NCBI GenBank assembly: GCA_002811645.1
Contig: PDIP01000060.1
Location: 56,000-119,999 of the forward strand
Source of the DNA: Corallochytrium limacisporum
Lineage: Eukaryota; Opisthokonta
DNA: 64,000 nucleotides
Direction of reading: 5' to 3'
In this document: positions 54,314 through 64,000 of the stretch, in pieces
Layout of the letters: each line of letters begins with the position of its first letter
How positions within the stretch are numbered: position 1 is the stretch's first letter
The notes under the pieces: generated by a model
Database searches by the model: none
What the model was told of the DNA's origin: nothing
The model's input: only the letters and a program-made list of their open reading frames with translations
Translations under genes and position numbers: made by a program

Positions 54314-57300
54314 ATGGGCGACCAACCGCCGCCGCCCCCTGGGGACGGACAAGGACCGCCACAAAATACCTATGCGCAGCAGGGACAGCAAGCTGGAACA
54401 CAAGACCCGTACTACGGCCAGTTCTACCACCAACAGCAAGGTCAACAGCAAGCACATTATTCAGGTTATCAGGGCCAATATGCCCCACCTCCACCGCAGC
54501 AGCAGCAAGCTTCAGGTTACGGTCAGGGCGCAGGTTACTATTCGCAGCCTCCACCACCACAGTACGGGCATCAGCCGCCGCCTCAGCAGCAGGCTCCGAC
54601 TCAATCTGGGTACGGGCAACAGGGCTACTATCAGCAACCTCCACCACAACAGCAACAGTACAGTGGTCAGGGTTACTACCAGCAAGCACCACCAAACCAG
54701 CAGTACTACGCAGGATACAATCAGCAACCTACACCACAGCAGACACAGTACAATCAGCCACCGCAACCTCAGCAGCAGCAGCAGGCTTCGTCATTTGGCC
54801 AAGTTTCACCACAGCCACCTGGTGCTCGAGATCAGAGCCCATCGTACGCCCAGAGGCGGCCCAGTCCATACAAAGCAGAAGAGCATTACGGGAGCCAACA
54901 ACCCCCGCCACAGCAGCAGTACTATCCGCCACCGCCACCGCAGACTGGAGAAAATCAGCCGCCACAGGATCAGCAGCAGCAGCAGCCGCAACAGCAGCAA
55001 CCATCGCACCTTCAGCCTCCTCAATACCAGTCAGGAGGATATGCTCCGTACGTGCCTCCAACAACGTCAGATGAGCCAAGCCAGCAGCATTCGAAACAGA
55101 ACGAAAAATCAGAGTCCGCGCCGCCACCGCGACCTCAGCAACAACGAGCAATGGCTCCCTCAGCAGCTGCACCGGCCTACACGCCGGGACCGTGGGATCA
55201 GCAGCAAAAACCACAGCATCAGACGCATTACCCTCATCCCCATACGGTGCCCACGCAGCATGCGCCTTCTAATGTACACCACCACGGACCACCTAAACCT
55301 TCCCCACGGCAACACCACGGACCTGGAACTACCCCTAGTGCAAGTACGGCGAGGGGCTACAAAATGGGTAGCGGTGATGCTGCGGCTGCGGCTGCGTACA
55401 AACCGAAACAGGTAACGCGCAAAGCAAGTGCCAAGAAGAACCCAAGGCCACGCATGATCAACGGCGTCATGGATGATATTGATGAAATCATTGTGAGCAT
55501 AAACGACCTGCCCACCACGCCAAAGCAAGAGTTGCTTGAGCATCGGCGCAAGGAATTGAACGGTGACATGGACGGATACATTCAGGTACCGTCTTCCAAA
55601 CACCAACGTACTGTGCACAACCGGGAGGCCATTCACCGACACCGCATCGGGGACGCCTTCCTCGACACGCTAGACATGATGGAAGACCATGAAGATGATG
55701 TGAAGGAAGTTGGCATACCGAATCGACTTATACAGAATGGAGCGCAGGTTGTGCACGCGCAAGAAGACACGTTCACCACCGTCCCGCAGAGCGGTTCCAC
55801 AAAAAAGCCTGGTGACAAGAAAAAGATTACTACCGCAGCCAACGGAGCACACGGGCCGGACACCAAGGATACCGGGGCCGATGAGAAGAAGCCCTTAATC
55901 ATAAGTACCGATATCACTCGGGCTATGCCGAAGAAGGGTATGGACGATGCCTTCTTTGCTCACAACACCAAATTTGTGACACCAGAAGAGTACGGTATTC
56001 TGCTTGCTCGACACAAGGGCCGTCATGTGGACCGCATCAAGGACAACGACAAGACGAAGTTGTCTGTGGCGACAATGCGCAAATTGACCTCTGGCCTGAA
56101 CACGTTCAAACGTAGCAACGCTTCGCTCGCGAACGAGAAGATCAAGGTCACTGCGGCTCAGGGCAATGGCTTTCTGCCCCAAAACATCGGTGCTGCCTCG
56201 ATGATTCTTGAGACCCTCACCAAGACCAAGAAAAAGAGCGGCTCGGTAGTGGGTATGGTCATTGCGGGAACCCGCATTCCCAGCGGTCTATCCCGCAGTG
56301 AGCGGCGCAAGCTCGCCCGTCGTTTACAAAAGGAACAGATGCGTATCGCGGCCGGTCTAGATCCCAATGCCCCAGAGGATGGCAAGAAGAAAGCCCGTCG
56401 ATCTCGAACGCGGGTTGCTAGGGATTTGAAAGAAGATGAAGACGGTGCCATCCCCAGGCGGAGGCGTCGGAGAGTGTCTAAGGAGCCGAAGCCCCCAAAG
56501 ATACCCAAAATCAAGCTCACGCGCGAGGAACGACTGGAACGCGCCCGTACGCGACGTCAAGAAAAGCGAAGGGAGCTTAAGGAAAGGAAGGACTTGCAGA
56601 GCGAGGCTAGTCGACTCGCAAAGTCTCGGCGGCTGGCCTACCGCTCGCTCTGTCGTGTTGACATTCCGCGTGCGTTCAAGGAATTCCAGGCTCGGTATAA
56701 TCAAGTGCTGTCGAATGCGCGTAAAATAAGCATGCAGACCCAGAAAGAGGTCAAGAAAGCAGCGATTCAGCGTCACAAGGATAATGGTGGCGTGCCATTG
56801 AGGGCCAAGAAATTGGTCAAGCAAATGTTACGTTACTGGCGCCATGCAGAACGGCAAGAAAAGGAGGTGCAGAAGCGTCAAGAGAAGGAAGATCTCATCC
56901 GTCGTCGCGCCGAGGAAGAACTGCGTGAAGCGAAGCGACAGCAACGTAAGCTCAACTTTCTCATCACTCAAACTGAATTGTACGCTCATTTCGTGGGTGC
57001 AAAGGTGGGAACTGCCGCCGCACAAGCACCAGAAGCCAAGTCCAATTCCAATGGGGGCGATGTGGAACCGCAAACTGAGGACATCGCTGCGAAGGTGGGT
57101 GGTGAGGACCCGGTCAAGATCAGTGAGAATGAGATTCTCAAGCAGCTTGAGGCCGGTATGACTCAGGAGGAGATTGAACAGGCGAAGCAGGAAGCTGCTG
57201 CGGTCCAGAAAGAGAAGGGCAAACGACAGGCACCGTCACGTGGTCTCAGGAAGGCCAGTTCGGAAGACTCTGCCAGTGGGGACGTTAGGAATGATGATGA

Positions 57301-60300
57301 AGCCGATGATGAGGACGACAACATTGAGTTGCTCAAACAGAAGGCTATTGAAAACGCCAAAAGCGCTATCGATGAACAGAAGGCTCGCACGGCCCAGTTC
57401 GATGCCGAGTACCAGGCTGAACAGGAGGCCGCGGCTGCCAACGCAGAGGGCGGTACTGAATCAACAGTGCGGAAGGCTGGACGAACGGGGGCACTGACTT
57501 TCGATAATCCGCAGATGGGCGAGGGTTACGCGACCCTGCGGCAGCCCAAGATGTTTAACGGTACAATGAAGGGCTACCAGCTAAAGGGTATTAGTTGGTT
57601 GTACAATCTCTACGACCAGGGCATCAATGGTATTCTGGCCGATGAGATGGGTCTCGGAAAAACGGTGCAATCCATTGCTCTACTATGCCACATTGCAGAG
57701 ACGCAGAATATTTGGGGACCATTCCTAGTCATTGCACCTGCTTCAACACTGCACAATTGGTTGCAAGAATTCAAGCAATTTGCGCCTACGTTCCAGGTCT
57801 TACCGTACTGGGGCAATATTGAGGAACGTAAGGTCCTGCGAAAGTTCTGGAACCACCGTGGCATCTACACCAAGTCGAGTGCGTGCCACGTCGTAGTCAC
57901 CAACTATCAGCTCGTGGTGTCGGATGCGAATTACTTCCAGCGTGTGAAATGGCAGTACATGATTCTCGACGAAGCTCAGGCTATCAAATCGAGCTCTTCG
58001 ATACGCTGGAAGACTCTGCTCGGTTTCAACTGCCGCAATCGTCTGCTATTGACTGGTACGCCGATCCAAAACTCAATGGCCGAGCTATGGGCCCTATTGC
58101 ATTTCATTATGCCCAGTCTATTCGACAGCCACAAGGAATTCAGTGAATGGTTCAGTAAGGATATTGAGGCCACAGCGACGGATCAGAAAGGCGGTATCGA
58201 TGAAGCCCAGTTGCGCCGGTTGCACATGATCCTCAAGCCGTTCATGCTGCGCCGTGTAAAGACAAGCGTGGACCTGGAGCTGCCGGATAAGATTGAGATT
58301 GAACTGAACTGTGGGTTATCCGCACGCCAGATGGCCCTATACACGGGCATTCGCAAGAAGATTAGTATCGAAGAGCTGTTGGATACGGCCCTCGAATTCG
58401 GCAACCAAACTACAGAGGACAATAATCAGCAAGTCAGTCGATTGATGAACCTGGTCATGCAGTTTCGCAAGGTCTGCAACCACCCAGATCTATTCGAGCG
58501 GCGTGAGCCCGACTCGCCATTCTTCTTTAGTCCCGAATTGTGCCATGTTGGTCGTCGGAACATTCGTCAGCTAAGAGAAGCGCAACAGGCCACCGGTGGG
58601 CTCATGATCAATACCACTGCCACTGCTGCGGAACGGAAAGCTATCCCGGCGTCCCAATACCCACTCTTCAGCTGTCAGACCGACGCGAGCATGACGAATC
58701 CGTCCATTTTTGCCACACAGCGTAGCCCTTGGAATCACAATGAAATGATTTGGGTCAATCCAAGTGTGACGCGCCCATTGACTGTCCTTGTACCACGAAT
58801 TGTATTTGAGCAGGCTATGACTATCCACCGCATGCAGAACGACGGGTTTGTGGTGCCTAGCACCAATGAGGGCCGTGTGTTGCAGCGTTGGATCGGTAAC
58901 CGGCTGCTCTGGAACGAACAGTATGTTCACAACTGCGTTATGGGCGACTCGCAGGGCAAGGACGACTCCATTTTTGCCTTTGTACGCCTCTCCGGGCTCA
59001 CTGCGGGCGATTTCGTGGGCTGTGGCTTGGGCTTGACTGCGGCCATCACCCGCCCTGTCGCGTCTATTCTGCCACAACACCGTCATAGTTCGATCGCGGC
59101 TGAGGGTCGTGCAGCCGTGGCCTTGCTCTGCATTGCGCATGAATGGTCGCGGAAGCGAGCGGCTATTTCGACTGTTCGCGACACTGAAGGCAGCCGCAGT
59201 AGCCAGAACGACAAAGAAACGGTGATCAGCTGCGGCGGGACGATGGATAGCACCGTATTGCTTCGAGAGATCACGTCTACCCGATACTCCAATGGTCATA
59301 ACGATGCGAACATGATGCTCAAGCCGGTTATGAAGTCCGATCTAATGCTTCATGCCCTGAACGGCGGTCTTGCCATCCTACCAGGTATCGTTAGTGGCGA
59401 CAACGATGCCTTCGACCTCTACACCCTGCAGAGCTGGAGCCTGAACCTTCAATGCACCTTGGACGGGGCCCTGGCTCCTGTCCCTGATCTGTATGCCAGC
59501 CACCCGCGTGGCGAATGTCATGCACCCCTGTCCGCCTCCCGGGCGCCGAGCTATCAGCAATCTTATGCGGAACCAACCACTATTACGGATGACTCCTGGG
59601 CTATGTTCTGGCTGTCCGGCATTTGGTACGCGCCCGCACAGGCCAACCGCCGCCGCCTGATGATCGCAAGTGCTGTGGACGACGCTGCAAACGAGGACGC
59701 AAATGACCGGTTTATGGCTGCGCTGCTTTCTGGTGACCAGGATGCTGCAGCTAATGCCAGCCACGAGCAAGCAATGATCGTCGCTCCCATGCTTGAGCAT
59801 GCAGACAATGATGCGACCCTGCTTAATCCGTCGCGTCGGGACCTGTCCTGCCACCAACCGTTATCATGTCCGCTCCAGGTGCCGGAGAAGCGCCTTCTCA
59901 TCTCGGACGCTGGCAAACTGCGTACCCTGGATCGTCTGCTTGTCACGCTTAAGAACGAGGGCCATCGTACATTACTTTACTCGCAGATGACCCGTATGAT
60001 TGATCTTTTGGAGGAGTATCTGACTTTCCGACAGTACAAGTATATTCGGTTGGATGGTAGCTCCAAGATCAGTGATCGTCGCGATATGGTAAGTGATTTC
60101 CAGACCCGCGATGACATTTTTGTGTTCCTTCTGTCCACCAGGGCCGGTGGCCTGGGAATCAACCTGACGGCTGCTGACACAGTGATTTTCTACGACTCGG
60201 ACTGGAATCCGACCGTGGACCAGCAGGCCATGGATCGTGCACACCGTGTCGGTCAGACGAAGCAAGTCACAGTATACCGCATGGTCACAAAGGGTTCGAT

Positions 60301-60568
60301 CGAGGACCGTATCCTGCAGCGCGCCCGTCAGAAGTCCCAGATTCAAAGCATGGTCATTTCCGGCAGCGGCAGCTTCAAGGGCACAGCGGACAAGCTTGTC
60401 GCGAGTGATGTGGTCAACATGCTGCTCGACGACGACGAAATGGAGCGCAACTTCCGCAAAAAGCAGAAGGAGCGCAAGGCCATGGAGAAGCGCCGAGCGG
60501 CGGAACGGCGCAAGCGGCGCAAGCTGGAGGAGATTGAGCGGCAGAAGGCTTTGCATCAGATTGCTTAA
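54314..60568 (+). CDS. INO80: INO80 chromatin-remodelling ATPase, 2084 aa
   Basis: Catalytic subunit of the nuclear INO80 complex, which slides nucleosomes and exchanges H2A.Z using ATP. Residues 1-350 are Gln/Pro/Tyr/Gly-rich low complexity. Basic and charged linkers follow. The DBINO domain, specific for INO80, lies at about 770-905 (RAFKEFQARYNQVLSNARKI... HAERQEKE... LYAHFVG). SNF2 lobe 1 has DEMGLGKT (1110-1117), the DEAQ box (1219-1222) and LTGTPIQNSMAELWALLHFIMP. Lobe 2 resumes near 1860 with TLLYSQMTRMIDLLEEYL, DGSSKISDRRDMV, TRAGGLGINL and DRAHRVGQ (1974-1981). The inter-lobe insertion, a hallmark of INO80 and the Rvb1/2 docking site, is about 460 residues here, larger than usual. 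The whole 6.3 kb is one exon. Start is the ATG in ccATGG. The C-terminus is a basic helix. Confidence 0.97.
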   Translation: MGDQPPPPPGDGQGPPQNTYAQQGQQAGTQDPYYGQFYHQQQGQQQAHYSGYQGQYAPPPPQQQQASGYGQGAGYYSQPPPPQYGHQPPPQQQAPTQSGYGQQGYYQQPPPQQQQYSGQGYYQQAPPNQQYYAGYNQQPTPQQTQYNQPPQPQQQQQASSFGQVSPQPPGARDQSPSYAQRRPSPYKAEEHYGSQQPPPQQQYYPPPPPQTGENQPPQDQQQQQPQQQQPSHLQPPQYQSGGYAPYVPPTTSDEPSQQHSKQNEKSESAPPPRPQQQRAMAPSAAAPAYTPGPWDQQQKPQHQTHYPHPHTVPTQHAPSNVHHHGPPKPSPRQHHGPGTTPSASTARGYKMGSGDAAAAAAYKPKQVTRKASAKKNPRPRMINGVMDDIDEIIVSINDLPTTPKQELLEHRRKELNGDMDGYIQVPSSKHQRTVHNREAIHRHRIGDAFLDTLDMMEDHEDDVKEVGIPNRLIQNGAQVVHAQEDTFTTVPQSGSTKKPGDKKKITTAANGAHGPDTKDTGADEKKPLIISTDITRAMPKKGMDDAFFAHNTKFVTPEEYGILLARHKGRHVDRIKDNDKTKLSVATMRKLTSGLNTFKRSNASLANEKIKVTAAQGNGFLPQNIGAASMILETLTKTKKKSGSVVGMVIAGTRIPSGLSRSERRKLARRLQKEQMRIAAGLDPNAPEDGKKKARRSRTRVARDLKEDEDGAIPRRRRRRVSKEPKPPKIPKIKLTREERLERARTRRQEKRRELKERKDLQSEASRLAKSRRLAYRSLCRVDIPRAFKEFQARYNQVLSNARKISMQTQKEVKKAAIQRHKDNGGVPLRAKKLVKQMLRYWRHAERQEKEVQKRQEKEDLIRRRAEEELREAKRQQRKLNFLITQTELYAHFVGAKVGTAAAQAPEAKSNSNGGDVEPQTEDIAAKVGGEDPVKISENEILKQLEAGMTQEEIEQAKQEAAAVQKEKGKRQAPSRGLRKASSEDSASGDVRNDDEADDEDDNIELLKQKAIENAKSAIDEQKARTAQFDAEYQAEQEAAAANAEGGTESTVRKAGRTGALTFDNPQMGEGYATLRQPKMFNGTMKGYQLKGISWLYNLYDQGINGILADEMGLGKTVQSIALLCHIAETQNIWGPFLVIAPASTLHNWLQEFKQFAPTFQVLPYWGNIEERKVLRKFWNHRGIYTKSSACHVVVTNYQLVVSDANYFQRVKWQYMILDEAQAIKSSSSIRWKTLLGFNCRNRLLLTGTPIQNSMAELWALLHFIMPSLFDSHKEFSEWFSKDIEATATDQKGGIDEAQLRRLHMILKPFMLRRVKTSVDLELPDKIEIELNCGLSARQMALYTGIRKKISIEELLDTALEFGNQTTEDNNQQVSRLMNLVMQFRKVCNHPDLFERREPDSPFFFSPELCHVGRRNIRQLREAQQATGGLMINTTATAAERKAIPASQYPLFSCQTDASMTNPSIFATQRSPWNHNEMIWVNPSVTRPLTVLVPRIVFEQAMTIHRMQNDGFVVPSTNEGRVLQRWIGNRLLWNEQYVHNCVMGDSQGKDDSIFAFVRLSGLTAGDFVGCGLGLTAAITRPVASILPQHRHSSIAAEGRAAVALLCIAHEWSRKRAAISTVRDTEGSRSSQNDKETVISCGGTMDSTVLLREITSTRYSNGHNDANMMLKPVMKSDLMLHALNGGLAILPGIVSGDNDAFDLYTLQSWSLNLQCTLDGALAPVPDLYASHPRGECHAPLSASRAPSYQQSYAEPTTITDDSWAMFWLSGIWYAPAQANRRRLMIASAVDDAANEDANDRFMAALLSGDQDAAANASHEQAMIVAPMLEHADNDATLLNPSRRDLSCHQPLSCPLQVPEKRLLISDAGKLRTLDRLLVTLKNEGHRTLLYSQMTRMIDLLEEYLTFRQYKYIRLDGSSKISDRRDMVSDFQTRDDIFVFLLSTRAGGLGINLTAADTVIFYDSDWNPTVDQQAMDRAHRVGQTKQVTVYRMVTKGSIEDRILQRARQKSQIQSMVISGSGSFKGTADKLVASDVVNMLLDDDEMERNFRKKQKERKAMEKRRAAERRKRRKLEEIERQKALHQIA

Positions 60569-60825
60569 TATTGTAGCGAGCATCAAAGAATTATTACAGT
60601 AGTCGACCCACGTCCATACTGATTAGAAATATCCCCGATTCAAAGTTTTGTAATGCTATAGGGATGCTTAGGTGTCTGTGTGTCGTGCAACGGCAGAAGA
60701 ATCTCTTCGGTCGGTTATGGTCGGTGAATCTAGTATAGTGTGAGTGTCTGCATGGAACTTTGTGAAATGAAAGCATGAAGCCACATATGAAAATGATGAT
60801 CATTGTAAATCATGGACATGCTAGC
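60569..60825. other. Convergent spacer between INO80 and the ArfGAP gene
   Basis: 257 bp holding both 3' ends. AT-rich patches occur near 60640-60660 and 60780-60810. No gene seen. Confidence 0.6.
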
Positions 60826-62628
60826 TCATGCAAAGGGATTGCCTCCGCCCTGCTGCTGCTGCTGTGGAGACTGCATGGGCTGCATGGTGCTTCCCCCGAT
60901 GTTGCCAAAGGCAGCGAAAGGGTTGTTGCTCTGCTGCTGCTTTTGCTGCGATTGTCCACCGACTCCTCCAAGTCCAGCAAACGCCTCCTGCTGTGCACTA
61001 GCGGCAAAGGGATTGCCACCACCACCGCCACTATTACTGCCAGGCTGTTGCTGCATCGGCGGCCTCGGTGGTCCCTGCTGCTGTTGCTGCTGAGGCCCTG
61101 GCCCTCCGAACCCGCCAAATCCACCAAATGGGTTGCCGCCCTGCTGTTGCTGCTTCTGAGGTCCGCCCTGTTGGCCTGGGTACGTGTACTGCTGCGGTTG
61201 CTGCTGCGGTTGCTGCTGCGGTTGCTGCTGCTGCTGCTGGGGACGAGGAGGTCCACCCATACCTCCGAATGGATTGCTACCGGCGCCAACCCCCCCGCCG
61301 TTTTGAGTTTGCATTGGTGGCATGCCCGGCACCGAGTGTCCTCCCGAACCAGCAGGCGGTCCAGATGAGAGTGAGCTAAAGTCCATGTCACGCAAGGCGG
61401 CGTATCGGTCGCCACTGTTGCCGCTTGCAGCTGGTCCGCCGCTCGGAGGCGGGGCGGCGGCTGAACCGGGCGCGGGCCCAGAGCCAGTGGTCGGCACCAG
61501 CGGTGCGCCCATAAACGCCGGGGGACGATTGCCCTGAGGCTGCTGTGGTTGTGAAGGTTGCTGCTGCTGTTGGGTCTGCTGAGATTGCATCGGGGATCCC
61601 CCAAAATTTCCGAAAGGATTCGACGGCTGCGCTTGCTGCTGCTGTTGCGGTGGCTGCTGAGCTGCGGGCGGTCCCCCGAAGTTTGCAAACGGATTTGCTG
61701 CTGACTGTGGTGGTGGCTGCTGCTGCTGCTGTTGCTGCTGCTGAGGTGCTTGTGGCTGCTGTGGCTGCTGCTGAGCTGGTGGTCCTCCAAAGGTCCCGAA
61801 AGGATTTGTGGCTGACTGTGGAGGTGCCTGCTGCTGTTGCTGTTGATGCTGAGCACCAGGCGCTCCAAAGTTACCAAATGGATTCGATGACTGCTGCTGT
61901 GGCTGCTGCTGTGGCTGCTGCTGCGGCTGCTGCTGCGGCCCACCCGAACTGAAAGCACTGAATAGCTCCGCAGCAGTGCTGCCCGGGACAGATTGTGACT
62001 GGCCGCCAGATCCGTCAAAGTCGAGCAGAGTGCCGCCTTTCGGTGCCTGGACGCTCACGCTCTGTGGTGGTCCTCCGGGGACCGCGCCGATGGCGAAAGG
62101 ATTGCTGTGCTGTCCGGCTGGCGATTGCTGCGAAGGGATCGTACCGGACCGTGACCGGGGCGCAGACTGGGGTGGTGCCATCAGACCACCACCATGGGCT
62201 CCTGAGTGATGTGCTCGCTGTTGTGGTTGATTCTCTGGGACCGAGCTCGGGTCAACGTAGAAGCGCTTTTCAATGTATTTTGCCTTGATCCACCTCCGAA
62301 GGACATCACTTTGTCCTGGCTCGGGAGGTTTCATGTCATTCCCGGGACTGTATCGCCCTTGGTAAATAGCCTTTGCGCGCGCATTACCACCGGCACGGAT
62401 TCCGCTCATATCGGCGGCCGTGAACTTTGCCATGGAAATAGATTTCAACTTCATTTCCGAGAACTCACGTAGGATACCAGCGCAGGTCTGGCATACAAAG
62501 GAGTCATTGTATAGATTTACGTATGTTGGGCCACGGGCACCGCACTCTAGGCAGTGTTTGTTCTCCTCCATGCGAACCATCTTTCGCAACTCATCAACGT
62601 TGCGGTCATCTTGCGATCTGGGTGCCAT
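60826..62628 (-). CDS. AGFG-type ArfGAP with ten NPF motifs, 600 aa
   Basis: Predicted GTPase-activating protein for Arf GTPases in endocytic traffic, of the AGFG/HRB class. The N-terminal ArfGAP domain (about 10-130) has a C26-x2-C29-x16-C46-x2-C49 zinc finger with the arginine finger R54, GPTYVNLYNDSFVC, and KSISMAKF (compare KSISM of AGFG1). An IYQGRY and KYIEKRFYV end the domain. The rest is Gln/Pro/Gly/Asn-rich and probably disordered. It carries ten NPF tripeptides, mostly NPFGNFGG-like and one at the extreme C-terminus (NPFA). NPF binds EH domains (Eps15, intersectin), so the tail should recruit endocytic adaptors. CAG/CAA tracts encode long poly-Q segments. Start is the first ATG. Convergent with INO80, 257 bp apart. 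Confidence 0.95.
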   Translation of the reverse strand: MAPRSQDDRNVDELRKMVRMEENKHCLECGARGPTYVNLYNDSFVCQTCAGILREFSEMKLKSISMAKFTAADMSGIRAGGNARAKAIYQGRYSPGNDMKPPEPGQSDVLRRWIKAKYIEKRFYVDPSSVPENQPQQRAHHSGAHGGGLMAPPQSAPRSRSGTIPSQQSPAGQHSNPFAIGAVPGGPPQSVSVQAPKGGTLLDFDGSGGQSQSVPGSTAAELFSAFSSGGPQQQPQQQPQQQPQQQSSNPFGNFGAPGAQHQQQQQQAPPQSATNPFGTFGGPPAQQQPQQPQAPQQQQQQQQQPPPQSAANPFANFGGPPAAQQPPQQQQQAQPSNPFGNFGGSPMQSQQTQQQQQPSQPQQPQGNRPPAFMGAPLVPTTGSGPAPGSAAAPPPSGGPAASGNSGDRYAALRDMDFSSLSSGPPAGSGGHSVPGMPPMQTQNGGGVGAGSNPFGGMGGPPRPQQQQQQPQQQPQQQPQQYTYPGQQGGPQKQQQQGGNPFGGFGGFGGPGPQQQQQQGPPRPPMQQQPGSNSGGGGGNPFAASAQQEAFAGLGGVGGQSQQKQQQSNNPFAAFGNIGGSTMQPMQSPQQQQQGGGNPFA

Positions 62629-64000
62629 GGCTGAATTGTTTGCCTTGTAATCTCTGTATCAATTTTCTTTGTTGCTGGAAATCTATCTATAATTTTGGGT
62701 CCTCTGCTTTAGATTTGTTACTGTAGCGTGCTAACTTTTCCTATGCCTTTGTCAGAACTTCATCCCCACAAAGGAAAAGCACTACCCGTCCTGACGAAGA
62801 CCCGCGCGTCTTTTCCGCTATCAGTCCAAAACTGTGTTGTGACACAGATTCATGTCTTCTCATACGTCACCGAGACCCAACCAGCTGTCCTACATCGGCT
62901 TGAATGTGGAAAAGCACATTCCGAAGCACGCTTTTGTCTACAGGCGGAATGACGTCGAATCCCAATGCTTAGCCGCCCCCCTTTCCTCCCTCCATTCCGT
63001 GCTTTCTCGCAACAACGCGTAGTAGCACAAGAGCTGCACTGCCCCCAACCAACGGCTCCGTCCACCCATACATTCCCCCTCCCCTTTCTCACCTTCCCTC
63101 CCGAACACCACCACCTCTCCCTCCCAACCCCATCCCTCTTCGGCCAAGCGCCAGCAAGGCGACCGTACTTGGTTCCAGTGCTGCTCCTCCGACCACTCTT
63201 CCGTCCCCGAACTGTCCCCTGCCCACCCTTGCGCGCAATGAGCGCTATCAAACGGCGCGCTGCAAATGGGGGGACCCGGCAAAAAAAAAACAAGAAAAAT
63301 AAAAAAATGGAAGAAACCAACAAAAGGAAATACACCGTTGATCCCCTCCCGCTCTGCGCTCCCGCTGGGCCGTGATTCGAGCTCTCTGGAGGAAGGCACC
63401 GATTGGCCCCGCCGACTGTGTTTCTTTTTCCCCCCTTTGCCTATGCGGCCCGGTAACGCGGGAGCCCGGGGGGGGAGGGGGAGGGGGGGCCTTCTTCCTC
63501 AGCACTCCCGCCACGGCTGCTTTTCTTGGCCCGAAACGTTCCGATCACCCGCTCCCAGTTCCACTGAAGAGCCCTACCCAATAGAACGCTCACTCTCTCT
63601 GTTCAGAGTAGTCTCTGAAATAAACGATGAAACACACCTGGAAAGGAACAGCAAGCGAATGAAGTCACAGGGGGCCACAGCATGTCGCTCACAAGGTGGA
63701 GGAGTAGGAGGACATGACCCGTTCGAGCCTCGGAACGCACATGAGGAGCGAGCTGCCCTTGTCACCGGTACCTGATATGCCCGAACACCAGACGACCTAA
63801 AACACATATCAGTTCCCACTCCTTCCCACCACCACACCAAAACGGCAAAAGGTTTTTGTTGCTGGCACTGGTAGCAGAGGCACACGATGAGAAGTTGGGG
63901 TGGCTCTGCTGAACGGGGGATTGCCCCCTTTCAAAGCCACAAAACGGCGGGCCCCAGTTTGGACCCCGGAAAAGGGAAAAGGTTAGTTGGGGAGGGAAAT
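62629..64000. other. Upstream region of the ArfGAP gene, to window end
   Basis: No supported gene. The plus strand is pyrimidine-rich near 62960-63230. It then has an A-rich run (63281-63309) and a G-run block (about 63467-63490, GGGGGGGG-A-GGGGG-A-GGGGGGG) preceded by CCC. The ORFs crossing it are low-complexity Pro/Ser/Arg. The ArfGAP promoter should lie in the first few hundred bases. Confidence 0.5.

Noticed and set aside
54246-55415. 389-codon ORF overlapping the start of INO80 in another frame
   Set aside because: It reads the CAG/CAA/CCA-rich INO80 N-terminus out of frame, giving Ser/His/Arg low complexity. The open frame is a by-product of the repeat codons, and INO80 in its own frame continues into conserved domains.
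60810-62018. Long ORFs in other frames and on the plus strand across the ArfGAP gene
   Set aside because: The same repeat-codon effect as in INO80: poly-Ser, poly-Leu or poly-Ala shadows of CAG repeats.

Overview
Eukaryotic nuclear DNA, assembly-derived (one 224-base N gap at 32385-32608). Every gene I can recognise is a single uninterrupted exon, up to 6.3 kb for INO80. The gene set (INO80, GPI2/PIGC, CSC1/TMEM63, AGFG-type ArfGAP, eL29) is broadly eukaryotic and fits an opisthokont. The receptor tyrosine phosphatase with tandem D1-D2 domains is a holozoan-type architecture, so an intron-poor unicellular holozoan is my best guess. This is inference; an early-diverging fungus or another protist is not excluded.

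Layout, left to right. (1) 447-737, small orphan gene (+). (2) 2877-5351, 824-aa coiled-coil protein (+), tail-to-tail with (3) 5607-8153, CSC1/TMEM63-like channel (-). (4) 8154-13578, gene-poor, with a doubtful ORF near 13.0 kb. (5) 13579-14784, GPI2/PIGC (+), tail-to-tail with (6) 14952-19316, receptor tyrosine phosphatase (-). (7) 19317-28585, gene-poor. (8) 28586-29188, 200-aa orphan (+), then a 26-bp minisatellite. (9) 30642-32096, alpha/beta hydrolase (-). (10) Assembly gap, then 33330-34634, Sel1-repeat protein (-). (11) 34635-47123, gene-poor. (12) 47124-47531, 135-aa orphan with one membrane segment and a PPxY motif (+). (13) 50303-50476, ribosomal protein eL29 (+). (14) 51341-53482, Golgi-type glycosyltransferase (+). 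(15) 54314-60568, INO80 ATPase (+), tail-to-tail with (16) 60826-62628, AGFG-type ArfGAP (-).

The genes form no single pathway. They are housekeeping or cell-surface genes: chromatin remodelling, translation, GPI-anchor synthesis, glycosylation, membrane traffic, tyrosine-phosphate signalling and mechanosensitive ion flux. Three convergent pairs are only 168-257 bp apart, while the spaces between divergent gene heads reach 5-12 kb and hold CT/GA microsatellites, C-run/G-run palindromes and no convincing genes.

The most interesting signal is that the three small orphan genes (447, 28586, 47124), which share no protein similarity, have ACATACA and AGAAC elements just before the ATG and a GTATGAAAA element within 30 nt after the stop. 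That suggests a co-regulated class of lineage-specific small genes.
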